This document shows, in pieces, positions 8,345 to 16,924 of a DNA stretch of 64,000 bases. How positions within the stretch are numbered: position 1 is the first letter of the stretch; every line of letters starts with the position of its first letter. The notes under the pieces were generated by a model. It saw only the letters and a program-made list of their open reading frames with translations. It was not told the origin of the DNA and searched no databases. The DNA comes from Burkholderia puraquae. GTDB lineage: Bacteria > Pseudomonadota > Gammaproteobacteria > Burkholderiales > Burkholderiaceae. The position numbers and the translations under genes are program-made. The DNA lies in NCBI RefSeq assembly GCF_002099195.1, contig NZ_NBYX01000017.1, forward strand, positions 62,001 through 126,000, read 5' to 3'.

Positions 8345-8373
8345 GGGCGGCGCGCAGAAAGTGCGCGCCGCCC
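8345..8373 (-). promoter_or_regulatory. perfect 12-bp hairpin in the leader of the PepSY gene
   Basis: GGGCGGCGCGCA (8345-8356) pairs perfectly with TGCGCGCCGCCC (8362-8373) around a 5-base loop. It lies between the putative Fur box and the GTG start, 29 bases from the latter, so it would be in the mRNA leader. Confidence 0.6.
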
Positions 8374-8387
8374 AGGCAGCATGAAAA

Positions 8388-8402
8388 TGAGAATGGATAT
8401 CA
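8388..8402 (-). promoter_or_regulatory. putative Fur box
   Basis: TGAGAAT-G-GATATCA matches the 7-1-7 Fur consensus (TGATAAT-N-ATTATCA) at 11 of 14 positions, within the longer AATGAGAATGGATATCATT stretch. It is 72 bases upstream of the PepSY-type gene on the minus strand, a plausible promoter position, and fits iron repression of such a gene. Confidence 0.7.
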
Positions 8403-8584
8403 TTACACAAATCGATTGCCGGCTCAATCCGCCCGGGTACGTAGCAGCAGGCCCGATGAGCGCGGAATACGGATGAAGCGCGCACGTTACGCCACAATGC
8501 CGGTCAATCGACAAAAAATGCCGACAGATTGATCTTGCAAGGCCCGGACAGCATTCCGTAAGAAATCGCGCGATTTCGGGCCGT
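8403..8584. other. intergenic region upstream of the PepSY gene and after the minus-strand flagellar genes
   Basis: No gene seen. A perfect palindrome GAAATCGCGCGATTTC at 8562-8577, eight bases past the stop of the FlhB-like gene, may act as a weak terminator for that minus-strand operon. Confidence 0.35.
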
Positions 8585-8902
8585 TCAGCGCAGCGGCGGC
8601 AGCGGAAAGCGCGGTGCAGCCTCGTCCGGCGCGGGCTCGGTGCGGTCGAGCGAATACAGCCACGCGAGCAGATCCGCAACCGCCTGGTAGAGCTGCGGCG
8701 GAATCCGGTCGTCGAGGTCGACCTGCATCAGCAGCGACACCATCTCCGGTGCCGTATGCACGTACAACCCCGCATCGTGCGCGCGCGCAACGATCATCTC
8801 GGCGAGCACGCCATAGCCCTTCGCGACCACGCGCGGCGCCGCATCGCCGCCCTTCGGATCGTAGACGAGCGCGGCCGCGCGCTTGCGGGCCCCCATGCTC
8901 AT
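8585..8902 (-). CDS. FlhB-like cytoplasmic-domain protein (FhlB type)
   Basis: A 105-residue protein corresponding only to the C-terminal cytoplasmic domain of FlhB/YscU export-switch proteins (AAALVYDPKGGDAAPRVVAKGYGVLAEMIVARAHDAGLYVHTAPEMVSLL ... IPPQLYQAVADLLAWLYSLD). The autocleavage motif NPTH of true FlhB is absent; DPKGG takes its place, as in stand-alone FlhB homologues. These are thought to replace or modulate the C-terminal FlhB domain in the flagellar export switch. Its ATG overlaps the stop of the FliK-like gene in an ATGA, so the two are translationally coupled, which fits a joint role in hook-length control or substrate switching. Confidence 0.82.
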   Translation of the reverse strand: MSMGARKRAAALVYDPKGGDAAPRVVAKGYGVLAEMIVARAHDAGLYVHTAPEMVSLLMQVDLDDRIPPQLYQAVADLLAWLYSLDRTEPAPDEAAPRFPLPPLR

Positions 8903-10254
8903 TGCAGCGCCTCGTCGTCGGTATCCGGCGCACGCGTCGCCGAGCCGCCGGCCGAACCGCGTGCATACGCGGCGGCTGCCGCCTGGGCCGCAAACAGGTC
9001 GAAGCCGTCCGGGCCGTCGTCGACCGCACGGATCGACAGCCCGCCCACCCGCAGCCCCGACACTTCGAGCCGCTGCCGCAGTGCAGCCTCGTGCCGCGTG
9101 AGACGGTCAGCACCCGTCTGGTTCGCACGCAGCCGCGCGACGAGCTGCGTGCCGTTCAGCACCAGCTCCGCGTCGACCGTGCCGAGCGACGGCAACGTCA
9201 GCGTCAGGCGCGTGCGCCAGGCGATGCCGTCACCCGTGCCGTCGTCGCTGCGCGGCGTGCGGCTGCCCGGATCGTCGGGCTCGATCGTCCAGTCAAGTCG
9301 CGCACCCGGCCACGCCTCGCCCGTCCAGCGAAACTGGTCGGTCGCGAGCGCGTCGAGCTGCTGCCTGACGAGCGGCACGGCGGCCGGATGCACGGGCGCA
9401 AGTGTCTGCGCCTGCGCATCGGACGATGCGGTAGCCAGATCGGCCCGCGCGGGCGTCCAGCGCGCATCGGGACGCTCGCCGAGCAGATCGGCCGTATCGG
9501 GCGGCAGCGACGCGCCATGCCGCGCACCTGCCGGCAACGCCTGCGCGGGATCGCGAGCCGGCGCGCTGCCCTGCGCCGGCATGCCCGGCGGCACCGTTGC
9601 CCGCGCAGTCGCAGGCAACGGCGGCCGCTGCGCGAGCAACTCGTCGAGCACGTCGGTCGAGCCGTGCTGCGCGGCATCCGGGTCGGCTGGCGCGAGCGTG
9701 GCCGCGAGGCGCGCCTGCGGCTCGCGCATCAGCGCCGCGAGCGGACGCTGGCCGGCCAGCCACTGCGCGAGATGGGATTCGTAGAACAGGCCGCTTTCGC
9801 TCACGGCCTGCGCGAGCGCAGCGCGCAACGCCGCGACCGGCAGGGCCGCGGCCGCTTCGCGCGCCGCCGCAGCGGACGACGCCGCGGCGGAAGCAGGCGT
9901 GGAAGGGGCCGCCGGATCGGAGGCGGCCGGCGCGCGGGCCGGCACGGCCGTGCCGGTCAGCAGCACGGTGGGATCGGCCAGCAACGGCGCGCGCCCGGCA
10001 ATGGCCGGCGTCGAGTCGCCGCCGGCGCGCGAGATCGCGTCGAGCACGCGCCCGACATCGGACAGTGCGGTCTGGGTGGAGGCTGGCGGTGCGGCGGGCG
10101 GGCTGCCTGCCGAAGGCGTGGACGACGCGCCGGTGCCCGGCGTGCCGACCTGCGAGGTCGCGGCACCGCCGGCGGGCGCCGATACGGTGCCGGACAGCAG
10201 GCTGTCGAGGCGGCTCGCCAGCAGCGCGGCCGCAACGGAGTCGATACCGGTCAT
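8899..10254 (-). CDS. FliK-like flagellar hook-length control domain protein
   Basis: A 451-residue protein. The first 250 or so residues are low-complexity, rich in Ala, Pro, Ser and Thr. The C-terminal third (QFRWTGEAWPGARLDWTIEPDD ... TRLTLTLPSLGTVDAELVLNGTQLVARLRANQ ... LRQRLEVSGLRVGGLSIRAVDDG) has the core fold of the Flg_hook domain of FliK. A canonical fliK is also present at 17414 in the divergent operon, so this is a second, diverged FliK-type protein, translationally coupled to the FlhB-like gene. It is about 130 bases downstream of fliT, across a hairpin. Confidence 0.75.
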   Translation of the reverse strand: MTGIDSVAAALLASRLDSLLSGTVSAPAGGAATSQVGTPGTGASSTPSAGSPPAAPPASTQTALSDVGRVLDAISRAGGDSTPAIAGRAPLLADPTVLLTGTAVPARAPAASDPAAPSTPASAAASSAAAAREAAAALPVAALRAALAQAVSESGLFYESHLAQWLAGQRPLAALMREPQARLAATLAPADPDAAQHGSTDVLDELLAQRPPLPATARATVPPGMPAQGSAPARDPAQALPAGARHGASLPPDTADLLGERPDARWTPARADLATASSDAQAQTLAPVHPAAVPLVRQQLDALATDQFRWTGEAWPGARLDWTIEPDDPGSRTPRSDDGTGDGIAWRTRLTLTLPSLGTVDAELVLNGTQLVARLRANQTGADRLTRHEAALRQRLEVSGLRVGGLSIRAVDDGPDGFDLFAAQAAAAAYARGSAGGSATRAPDTDDEALQ

Positions 10255-10360
10255 GATCGGAGCCTGCTCACCTCAGCCACCTCGTTGCGAATCCGGGAAC
10301 GGCACGCCGGTGCCGCCCGCGGGAACCGCGCGCCTGCCGCAACGGGCTCGTGCGCCCCGC

Positions 10361-10382
10361 GCCCGTTTCCCCGGAAACGGGC
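10361..10382 (-). terminator. hairpin after fliT
   Basis: GCCCGTTTCC pairs with GGAAACGGGC, separated by two bases, directly after the fliT stop on the minus strand. No T tract follows; it may attenuate transcription into the FliK-like gene. Confidence 0.5.
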
Positions 10383-10383
10383 C

Positions 10384-10716
10384 CTACCCGCGCGCGCGGT
10401 AGAGATCGGTCAATACCTTGGTCGAGCGCCGCGCTTCGAACAGCGCGGACAGCCGCGCGACGTCCGGGCTCGCGAGATCGCGGATCGCGGCGTCGTCGGC
10501 CAGGATGCGGCGGATCAGGTCGAGCTTGCGGCCGAGATCCGATTCGTCGAGCACGACGCCCGGATCGGCCTCCTTCAGCCCGTCGACAAGCTGCATGAAT
10601 TCGGCCTGCAACCCCGGCAACGCGCTCCAGTCGGCGCTGCGCGCAGCGCACAGCATCCGGCCCGACACGGTGGCGAGCGCCTCGTAACGTTCGAAGTATT
10701 CGGCCTTGCGATTCAT
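10384..10716 (-). CDS. fliT: flagellar export chaperone FliT-like protein
   Basis: A 110-residue, largely helical acidic/basic protein directly after fliS, the standard position of fliT. FliT proteins bind the filament cap protein FliD and other late export substrates and, in enterobacteria, the FlhDC regulator. Sequence conservation in this family is low, so the call rests mainly on context, size and helical character (YFERYEALATVSGRML, LIRRILADDAAIRDL). The ATG at 10716 overlaps the fliS stop by ATGA (10713-10716), which fixes the start; a longer frame upstream is within fliS. Confidence 0.8.
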   Translation of the reverse strand: MNRKAEYFERYEALATVSGRMLCAARSADWSALPGLQAEFMQLVDGLKEADPGVVLDESDLGRKLDLIRRILADDAAIRDLASPDVARLSALFEARRSTKVLTDLYRARG

Positions 10717-11147
10717 CTTGATGCTTCCACTGCCTGTTGCGCGGCCATCCGCGCGACTTCCGGGGCGATCCCCGTCCATGCTTCCTCGAGCGTCGCGAGC
10801 AGCCCGTCGACCTCGACCAGCATCGCGTCGCTCGCCTGCGCATTCGCTTCGAGCAGACGCCGGCTGATATACGCATACAGCGCGTCCAGCCGCTCCGCGA
10901 TCTCGCCGCCCGCGTCGCGATTCAGCGACGCCTTCAGCCCGCTGTCGACGATCCGGATCGCCTTGCCGATCGCGTCGCCGCGCGCGGACACATTGCCCTG
11001 CTGCAAATGCATGCGCGCCAGCGCAACCGCCTGTCGCGCGCCCTGGTACAGCATCGCGATCAACCGGTGCGGGGAGGCGCCCATCACCCCCGTCTCGACG
11101 CCGACACGCGCGTATGCACTGGCTCCAGCGTGTCCTGGGGAAAACAT
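10713..11147 (-). CDS. fliS: flagellar secretion chaperone FliS
   Basis: A 144-residue helical-bundle chaperone that binds the C-terminus of flagellin and keeps it unpolymerised until export. The N-terminal Y-x-V-x-T-G-V-x-G-A-S-P-H-R-L-I-x-M-L-Y-x-G motif (YARVGVETGVMGASPHRLIAMLYQGA) is diagnostic, as is the following amphipathic helix with RIVDSGLKASLN. AGGAGA precedes the ATG. It is coupled to fliT by a 4-base overlap and lies about 200 bases downstream of fliE. Confidence 0.93.
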   Translation of the reverse strand: MFSPGHAGASAYARVGVETGVMGASPHRLIAMLYQGARQAVALARMHLQQGNVSARGDAIGKAIRIVDSGLKASLNRDAGGEIAERLDALYAYISRRLLEANAQASDAMLVEVDGLLATLEEAWTGIAPEVARMAAQQAVEASR

Positions 11148-11321
11148 GCGCTTCTCCTTGTTATGCCTTGGCTATACGGGAGCCGCCGCCGTGCATCGCG
11201 CGGCGCGGCCTTCACCGGAGTTATCGGAAGGGATTTGGAAAGCTTTAGGCAAGCCGAACCTACCGCCAGGCGCTGAAGGGCCGGCCCGCCGGCCAGCCCG
11301 GAGGCCGTCCCCGGCAACCTT

Positions 11322-11350
11322 CCCCGGATAGCCGTCCCCGGATAGCCGTC
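11322..11350. repeat. short direct repeat between fliE and fliS
   Basis: A 14-base unit, CCCCGGATAGCCGT, occurs twice in tandem in the about 206-base gap between fliE and fliS, with a third partial copy just before. No gene or clear terminator was seen in this gap; the fliS promoter may lie here. Confidence 0.5.
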
Positions 11351-11353
11351 CTG

Positions 11354-11698
11354 TCACACCGACATCTGCATGATGTCGTTGTAAGCGCTCACTAGCTTGT
11401 TGCGGACCTGGAGCCCGAACTGGAAGCCGATGTTGGCTTTCTGCATGTCGACCATCACGTCGTTCAGCGACACGTTCGGCGCACCGACCTCGAACGCCTG
11501 CGCCTCGCCGAGCGCGTGCTGCTGGTCGCCGCTGATCTTGTCGAGCGACGCCTTCATCGCGCTCGCGAAGGTGCCGGCTGTCGCCGCACCCGAGCCGGCC
11601 AGCGCCGCCGTCGGGCTCGCGACGCCGCCGGACGCCTGCGCGGCCATCGACTGCATCTGTTGCAACACCGACCCGATTCCGCTGACGTTCGCAGTCAT
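11354..11698 (-). CDS. fliE: flagellar hook-basal body protein FliE
   Basis: A 114-residue rod-base protein that links the MS ring (FliF) to the proximal rod; it is exported through the flagellar apparatus without a cleaved signal. The C-terminal block SLNDVMVDMQKANIGFQFGLQVRNKLVSAYNDIMQMSV is the conserved FliE signature. The chosen ATG (MTANVSGIGSVLQQMQSMAAQA) gives the usual length; the ORF extends upstream into the divergent promoter region. It is transcribed divergently from fliF, as in other Burkholderia. Confidence 0.95.
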   Translation of the reverse strand: MTANVSGIGSVLQQMQSMAAQASGGVASPTAALAGSGAATAGTFASAMKASLDKISGDQQHALGEAQAFEVGAPNVSLNDVMVDMQKANIGFQFGLQVRNKLVSAYNDIMQMSV

Positions 11699-11947
11699 GC
11701 TGTCCCCAAAACTGAGAGAAGAGACCCGGACGCACCGGGGTTTCCGCCGGCGCCGCACCACGCGCACCATGCCGGATCGCGAAAAAGGATAGCAGCGCGG
11801 CGCGCGTCAAAGCCGAGAAAGTACGGGGGAAACCCCGCTCTTTTCGGTCGATCGGAGTACGGCCCGGATCACGATAATCGCATCGTGTCATTGTCCGCCC
11901 GCTCGTCCGAGCGAGCTCAGTCGTCCCGCTCCGGAGAAACTCGACGC
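11699..11947. promoter_or_regulatory. divergent fliE/fliF regulatory region
   Basis: About 250 bases between the starts of fliE and fliF. It holds an inverted repeat CACGAT-6-ATCGTG at 11870-11887 and a small GGGG-GAAA-CCCC hairpin near 11826-11837. The region must carry class II flagellar promoters for both directions; I could not assign -35/-10 boxes with confidence. Confidence 0.45.
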
Positions 11948-13711
11948 ATGGATTCGCAGGCCAACTCGCTGATCAACCCAGACGCCCGCGCGGGCCTCGC
12001 CAGCCCGGCGCCCGGCGCCGCCGCGGCCGCCGCGTTGCCGGGCGCGGGTGGCGCAGGCGCGGACTTCGGGCTTGGCGGCTTCGCGGAACGCATTCCCGGC
12101 ATCTCGCGGATGAAGGGCAACCCGAAGCTGCCGTTCCTGATCGCCGTCGCGTTCGCGGTCGCCGTGATCACCGCGCTCGTGCTGTGGAGCCGCACGCCCG
12201 ACTACCGCGTGCTGTACAGCAACCTGTCGGATCGCGACGGCGGCGCGATCATTGCCGCGCTCCAGCAGGCAAACGTTCCCTACAAGTTCGCCGATGCCGG
12301 CGGCGCGATCCTGGTGCCGTCGAACCAGGTGCATGAAACGCGCCTGAAGCTCGCCGCGATGGGCCTGCCGAAGGGCGGCTCGGTCGGCTTCGAGCTGATG
12401 GACAACCAGAAATTCGGCATCAGCCAGTTCGCCGAACAGATCAATTACCAGCGCGCGCTCGAAGGCGAGCTGCAGCGCACCATCGAATCGATCAACGCCG
12501 TGCGCGGCGCGCGCGTGCATCTCGCGATCCCGAAGCCGTCGGTGTTCGTGCGCGACAAGGAAGCGCCGAGCGCGTCGGTGTTCGTCGACCTCTACCCGGG
12601 CCGCGTGCTCGACGAGGGCCAGGTGCAGGCGATCACGCGGATGGTGTCGTCGGGCGTGCCCGACATGCCCGCGAAGAACGTGACGATCGTCGACCAGGAC
12701 GGCAACCTGCTGACCCAGACCGCATCGGCATCCGGCCTCGACGCCAGCCAGCTCAAGTACGTGCAGCAGGTCGAGCACAACACGCAGAAGCGCATCGATG
12801 CGATCCTCGCGCCGATCTTCGGCGCGGGCAACGCGCGCTCGCAGGTCAGCGCGGACCTCGATTTCTCGAAGCTCGAGCAGACGTCGGAAAGCTACGCCCC
12901 GAACGGCACGCCGCAGCAGGCCGCGATCCGCAGCCAGCAAACCAGCAGCGCGACCGAGCTCGCGCAGGGCGGCGCGTCGGGCGTGCCGGGCGCGCTGTCG
13001 AACACGCCGCCGCAGCCGGCCTCCGCGCCGATCGTCGCCGGCAACGGCCAGAACGGGCCGCAGACGACGCCGGTGAGCGACCGCAAGGACCAGACGACCA
13101 ACTACGAAGTCGACAAGACGATCCGCCACCTCGAACAGCCGATGGGCAGCGTGAAGCGGCTGTCGGTCGCGGTCGTCGTCAACTACCAGCCGGTCGCCGA
13201 CGCGAAGGGCCACGTGACGATGCAGCCGCTGCCGCCCGCGAAACTCGCGCAGGTCGAACAGCTCGTGAAGGACGCGATGGGCTACGACGAGAAGCGCGGC
13301 GATTCGGTGAACGTCGTGAACAGCGCGTTCTCGACCGCGAGCGACCCGTACGCCGACCTGCCGTGGTGGCGCCAGCCCGACATGATCGCGATGGCGAAGG
13401 AAGCCGCGAAGTGGCTCGGTATCGCGGCGGCCGCGGCGGCGCTCTACTTCATGTTCGTGCGCCCGGCGATGCGCCGCGCGTTCCCGCCGCCCGAGCCGGT
13501 CGCGCCGGCGCTCGCGGCACCGGAAGATCCGGTCGCGCTCGACGGCCTGCCGGCGCCGGAGAAGGCCGAGGAACCCGACTCGCTGCTGCTCGGCTTCGAG
13601 AGCGAAAAGAACCGTTACGAACGCAACCTCGACTACGCGCGCACGATCGCCCGCCAGGATCCGAAGATCGTCGCCACCGTCGTGAAGAACTGGGTGTCCG
13701 ATGAACGCTGA
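11948..13711 (+). CDS. fliF: flagellar M-ring protein FliF
   Basis: A 587-residue inner-membrane protein that forms the MS ring on which the flagellar motor and export apparatus assemble. A first membrane helix lies around residues 60-80 (FLIAVAFAVAVITALVLW), followed by the YscJ-like ring-building domain (YRVLYSNLSDRDGGAIIAALQQANVPYKF ... FGISQFAEQINYQRALEGELQRTIESI), the periplasmic beta-collar region, a second membrane helix near 500 (AAKWLGIAAAAAALYFMFV), and a C-terminal cytoplasmic tail that binds FliG. First gene of fliFGHIJK; its end overlaps fliG by 11 bases. Confidence 0.97.
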   Translation: MDSQANSLINPDARAGLASPAPGAAAAAALPGAGGAGADFGLGGFAERIPGISRMKGNPKLPFLIAVAFAVAVITALVLWSRTPDYRVLYSNLSDRDGGAIIAALQQANVPYKFADAGGAILVPSNQVHETRLKLAAMGLPKGGSVGFELMDNQKFGISQFAEQINYQRALEGELQRTIESINAVRGARVHLAIPKPSVFVRDKEAPSASVFVDLYPGRVLDEGQVQAITRMVSSGVPDMPAKNVTIVDQDGNLLTQTASASGLDASQLKYVQQVEHNTQKRIDAILAPIFGAGNARSQVSADLDFSKLEQTSESYAPNGTPQQAAIRSQQTSSATELAQGGASGVPGALSNTPPQPASAPIVAGNGQNGPQTTPVSDRKDQTTNYEVDKTIRHLEQPMGSVKRLSVAVVVNYQPVADAKGHVTMQPLPPAKLAQVEQLVKDAMGYDEKRGDSVNVVNSAFSTASDPYADLPWWRQPDMIAMAKEAAKWLGIAAAAAALYFMFVRPAMRRAFPPPEPVAPALAAPEDPVALDGLPAPEKAEEPDSLLLGFESEKNRYERNLDYARTIARQDPKIVATVVKNWVSDER

Positions 13712-14696
13712 AGGCTTGACCAAGAGCGCGCTCCTGCTGATGTCGATCGGCGAGGAAGAGGCCGCGCAGGTATTCAAGTTCCTCGCGCCGCGCGAGGTCC
13801 AGAAGATCGGCGCCGCGATGGCCGCGCTGAAGAACGTCACGCGCGAGCAGGTCGAGGACGTGCTGCAGGAATTCACGAAGGAAGCGGAGCAGCACACCGC
13901 GCTGTCGCTCGATTCGAGCGAATACATCCGCTCGGTGCTGACCAAGGCACTCGGCGAGGACAAGGCCGGCGTGCTGATCGACCGGATCCTTCAGGGCAGC
14001 GACACGAGCGGCATCGAGGGCCTGAAGTGGATGGACTCGGGCGCGGTGGCCGAACTGATCAAGAACGAGCATCCGCAGATCATCGCGACGATCCTCGTGC
14101 ACCTCGACCGCGACCAGGCGTCCGAGATCGCGTCGTGCTTCACCGAGCGGCTGCGCAACGACGTGATACTGCGGATCGCGACGCTCGACGGCATCCAGCC
14201 GGCCGCACTGCGTGAACTCGACGACGTGCTGACGGGCCTGCTGTCCGGCAGCGACAACCTGAAGCGCAGCCCGATGGGCGGCATCCGCACCGCGGCCGAG
14301 ATCCTGAACTTCATGACCAGCGTGCATGAGGAAGGCGTGCTCGAAAGCGTGCGCCAGTACGACGCCGAACTCGCGCAGAAGATCGTCGACCAGATGTTCG
14401 TGTTCGAGAACCTGCTCGACCTCGAGGATCGCGCGATCCAGATGGTGCTCAAGGAAGTCGAGTCGGAAACGCTGATCATCGCGCTGAAGGGCGCGCCGCC
14501 CGCGCTGCGCCAGAAGTTCCTCGCGAACATGTCGCAGCGCGCGGCCGAACTGCTCGCCGAGGATCTCGACGCGCGCGGCCCGGTGCGCGTGTCCGAAGTC
14601 GAGACGCAGCAGCGCCGCATCCTGCAGATCGTGCGCAACCTGGCCGAGAGCGGCGCGATCGCGATCGGCGGCAAGGCGGAAGACGCGTATGTCTGA
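13701..14696 (+). CDS. fliG: flagellar motor switch protein FliG
   Basis: A 331-residue C-ring protein at the base of the flagellum that converts stator ion flow into rotation and, with FliM/FliN, sets direction. The N-terminal FliF-binding domain (GLTKSALLLMSIGEEEAAQVFKFL), the middle domain with the EHPQIIATILVHL motif, and the C-terminal torque-generating domain with charged residues around FEDLLDLEDRAIQ-type sequence are all present. Length is standard. Starts inside fliF and overlaps fliH by 8 bases, indicating translational coupling. Confidence 0.97.
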   Translation: MNAEGLTKSALLLMSIGEEEAAQVFKFLAPREVQKIGAAMAALKNVTREQVEDVLQEFTKEAEQHTALSLDSSEYIRSVLTKALGEDKAGVLIDRILQGSDTSGIEGLKWMDSGAVAELIKNEHPQIIATILVHLDRDQASEIASCFTERLRNDVILRIATLDGIQPAALRELDDVLTGLLSGSDNLKRSPMGGIRTAAEILNFMTSVHEEGVLESVRQYDAELAQKIVDQMFVFENLLDLEDRAIQMVLKEVESETLIIALKGAPPALRQKFLANMSQRAAELLAEDLDARGPVRVSEVETQQRRILQIVRNLAESGAIAIGGKAEDAYV

Positions 14697-15372
14697 TTCG
14701 GCGAGCGATCGCGCGGGCACCCTCACCGCCTACCAGCGGTGGGAGATGGCGTCGTTCGACCCGCCGCCGCCCCCGCCGCCGCCCGACGACGCGGCAGCGG
14801 CGGCCGCCGCGCTCGCCGCGGAACTGCAGCGCGTGCGCGACGCCGCGCACGCCGAAGGCCATGCGGCCGGCCACGTCGAAGGCCAGGCGCTTGGCTACCA
14901 GGCCGGTTTCGAGCAGGGCCGCGAACAGGGTTTCGAGGCCGGCCAGGCCGACGCGCGCGAACAGGCCGCGCAGCTCGCGGCGCTGGCCGCGTCGTTCCGC
15001 GAGGCCGTGTCGACCGTCGAGCACGATCTTGCATCCGACCTCGCGCAGCTCGCGCTCGACATCGCGCAGCAGGTCGTGCGCCAGCACGTGAAGCACGACC
15101 CGGCCGCGCTGGTTGCCGCCGTGCGCGACGTGCTCGCGGCCGAACCCGCGCTGTCCGGTGCGCCGCATCTTGCGGTGAATCCGGCCGACCTGCCCGTCGT
15201 CGAAGCCTATCTCCAGGACGATCTCGACACGCTCGGCTGGAACGTGCACACCGACGCGTCGATCGAGCGCGGCGGCTGCCGCGCGCACGCCGCGACCGGC
15301 GAGGTCGACGCGACGCTGCCCACGCGCTGGCAGCGCGTCGCCGCTGCGATCGGCAAGGTGAGCGCGTGGTGA
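14689..15372 (+). CDS. fliH: flagellar assembly protein FliH
   Basis: A 227-residue cytoplasmic protein that binds the export ATPase FliI and regulates its activity, tethering it to the C ring through FliN. It shows a proline run (PPPPPPPPDD) near residue 25, an Ala-rich helical region, then repeated G-x-x-x-G-type segments (AEGHAAGHVEGQALGYQAGFEQGREQGFEAGQ), a hallmark of FliH, and the C-terminal domain with ALDIAQQVVRQHV and NPADLPVVEAYL. Its stop overlaps the GTG start of fliI. Confidence 0.95.
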   Translation: MSDSASDRAGTLTAYQRWEMASFDPPPPPPPPDDAAAAAAALAAELQRVRDAAHAEGHAAGHVEGQALGYQAGFEQGREQGFEAGQADAREQAAQLAALAASFREAVSTVEHDLASDLAQLALDIAQQVVRQHVKHDPAALVAAVRDVLAAEPALSGAPHLAVNPADLPVVEAYLQDDLDTLGWNVHTDASIERGGCRAHAATGEVDATLPTRWQRVAAAIGKVSAW

Positions 15373-16919
15373 CGCCCACACCCGAATCGATCCTGTACGA
15401 CGGCATGACGCCGCTCGAGCGCGAACTCGCGCTCGCATCGTTCGGCCCCGACGCCGCGCACGACCCCGCACAAGACGTAAACCCGCATGGCGCCGCTGCA
15501 GCGGCCAACGCCTCCGGCGCCACACTGCGCGCACCGCACAACCCGCATCTCGCGCACTGGCGCACCCACCTGAACGAGCTCGCCGCGCGCAGCCAGCGCG
15601 CGCTGCCGCTGCGGCCGTGCGGGCGACTGACGCGCGCGGCCGGCCTCGTGCTCGAGGCGATCGGGCTGCGGCTGTCGGTCGGCGCCGAATGCACGATCGA
15701 ACTCCCGCCCGGCAGCACGCTGCCGCACGCGGAAGCCGAAGTCGTCGGCTTCGCCGGTGACCGCCTGTTCCTGATGCCGACCACCGATGTCGCCGGCGTG
15801 TTGCCCGGCGCGCGCGTGTGGCCGCGCGAAAGCGCCCCCGTCGCCGATCCCCTCGCGGGCGCGAAGCGGCTGCCGGTCGGCTGGGAGATGCTCGGGCGTG
15901 TCGTCGACGCGTCGGGCCGCCCGCTCGACGGCCTCGGCCCGCTCGCGTCGAAGGTCGACGCGCCGCTGTCGGCGCCGTCGATCAACCCGCTCGAGCGCGA
16001 ACCGATCCATCACGTGCTCGACGTCGGCGTGCGCGCGATCAACGCGCTGCTCACCGTCGGCCGCGGGCAGCGGATGGGCCTGTTCGCGGGCTCCGGCGTC
16101 GGCAAGTCGGTGCTGCTCGGCACGATGGCGCGCTACACGAGCGCGGAAGTCATCGTGATCGGGCTGATCGGCGAACGCGGCCGCGAAGTGAAGGAATTCA
16201 TCGAACAGATCCTCGGCGAGGACGGGCTCGCGCGCTCGGTCGTCGTCGCGGCGCCGGCCGACGTGTCGCCGCTGCTGCGGATGCAGGGTGCGGCCTACGC
16301 GACGTCGCTCGCCGAGTATTTCCGCGACCAGGGCAAGCACGTGCTGCTGCTGATGGATTCGCTGACCCGCTACGCGATGGCCCAGCGCGAGATCGCGCTG
16401 GCGATCGGCGAGCCGCCCGCGACCAAGGGCTACCCGCCGTCGGTGTTCGCGAAGCTGCCCGCGCTCGTCGAGCGCACCGGCAACGGACCGGAAGGCGGCG
16501 GCTCGATCACCGCGTTCTACACGGTGCTGACCGAAGGCGACGACCAGCAGGACCCGATCGCCGATTCCGCACGCGCGATCCTCGACGGCCACATCGTGCT
16601 GTCGCGCACGCTCGCCGAGGCCGGCCACTATCCGGCGATCGACATCGAGGCGTCGATCAGCCGCGCGATGACCGCGCTGATCGACGAAACGCATCTCGAT
16701 CATGTCCGGCAGTTCAAGCAGATGCTGTCGCGCTACCAGCGCAATCGCGACCTGATCGCGGTCGGCGCATACGCGCCCGGCCGCGACGCGCAGCTCGACC
16801 GCGCGATCGCACTCTATCCGCGCATCGAGGCGTTCCTGCAGCAGGGCTTTCGCGAATGCGCGCCGTTCGCGTCGAGCCTTGCCGGGCTCGATGCACTGTT
16901 CGACGCTTACGGAGGCTGA
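15369..16919 (+). CDS. fliI: flagellum-specific ATP synthase FliI
   Basis: A 516-residue F1-type ATPase that energises unfolding and export of flagellar proteins. The Walker A motif is GLFAGSGVGKSVLLG, the Walker B region is KHVLLLMDSLTRYAMAQREIALAIGEPPATKGYPPSVFAKLP, and the C-terminal domain ends in LDALFDAYGG. The best start is the GTG at 15369, which overlaps the fliH stop in a GTGA; the first in-frame ATG (15405) would trim 12 residues of a poorly conserved N-terminus. The N-terminus has an Ala/Pro-rich insert of about 30 residues. Confidence 0.95.
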   Translation: MTPTPESILYDGMTPLERELALASFGPDAAHDPAQDVNPHGAAAAANASGATLRAPHNPHLAHWRTHLNELAARSQRALPLRPCGRLTRAAGLVLEAIGLRLSVGAECTIELPPGSTLPHAEAEVVGFAGDRLFLMPTTDVAGVLPGARVWPRESAPVADPLAGAKRLPVGWEMLGRVVDASGRPLDGLGPLASKVDAPLSAPSINPLEREPIHHVLDVGVRAINALLTVGRGQRMGLFAGSGVGKSVLLGTMARYTSAEVIVIGLIGERGREVKEFIEQILGEDGLARSVVVAAPADVSPLLRMQGAAYATSLAEYFRDQGKHVLLLMDSLTRYAMAQREIALAIGEPPATKGYPPSVFAKLPALVERTGNGPEGGGSITAFYTVLTEGDDQQDPIADSARAILDGHIVLSRTLAEAGHYPAIDIEASISRAMTALIDETHLDHVRQFKQMLSRYQRNRDLIAVGAYAPGRDAQLDRAIALYPRIEAFLQQGFRECAPFASSLAGLDALFDAYGG

Positions 16920-16924
16920 TCCCG

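Noticed and set aside
8562..8577. GAAATCGCGCGATTTC palindrome as a specific operator
   Set aside because: It lies at the end of the minus-strand flagellar operon; a weak terminator is the simpler reading.
8614..11331. 905-codon open frame on the plus strand
   Set aside because: Antisense shadow of the fliS-fliT-FliK-like-FlhB-like genes; Arg/Gly-rich translation without domains.
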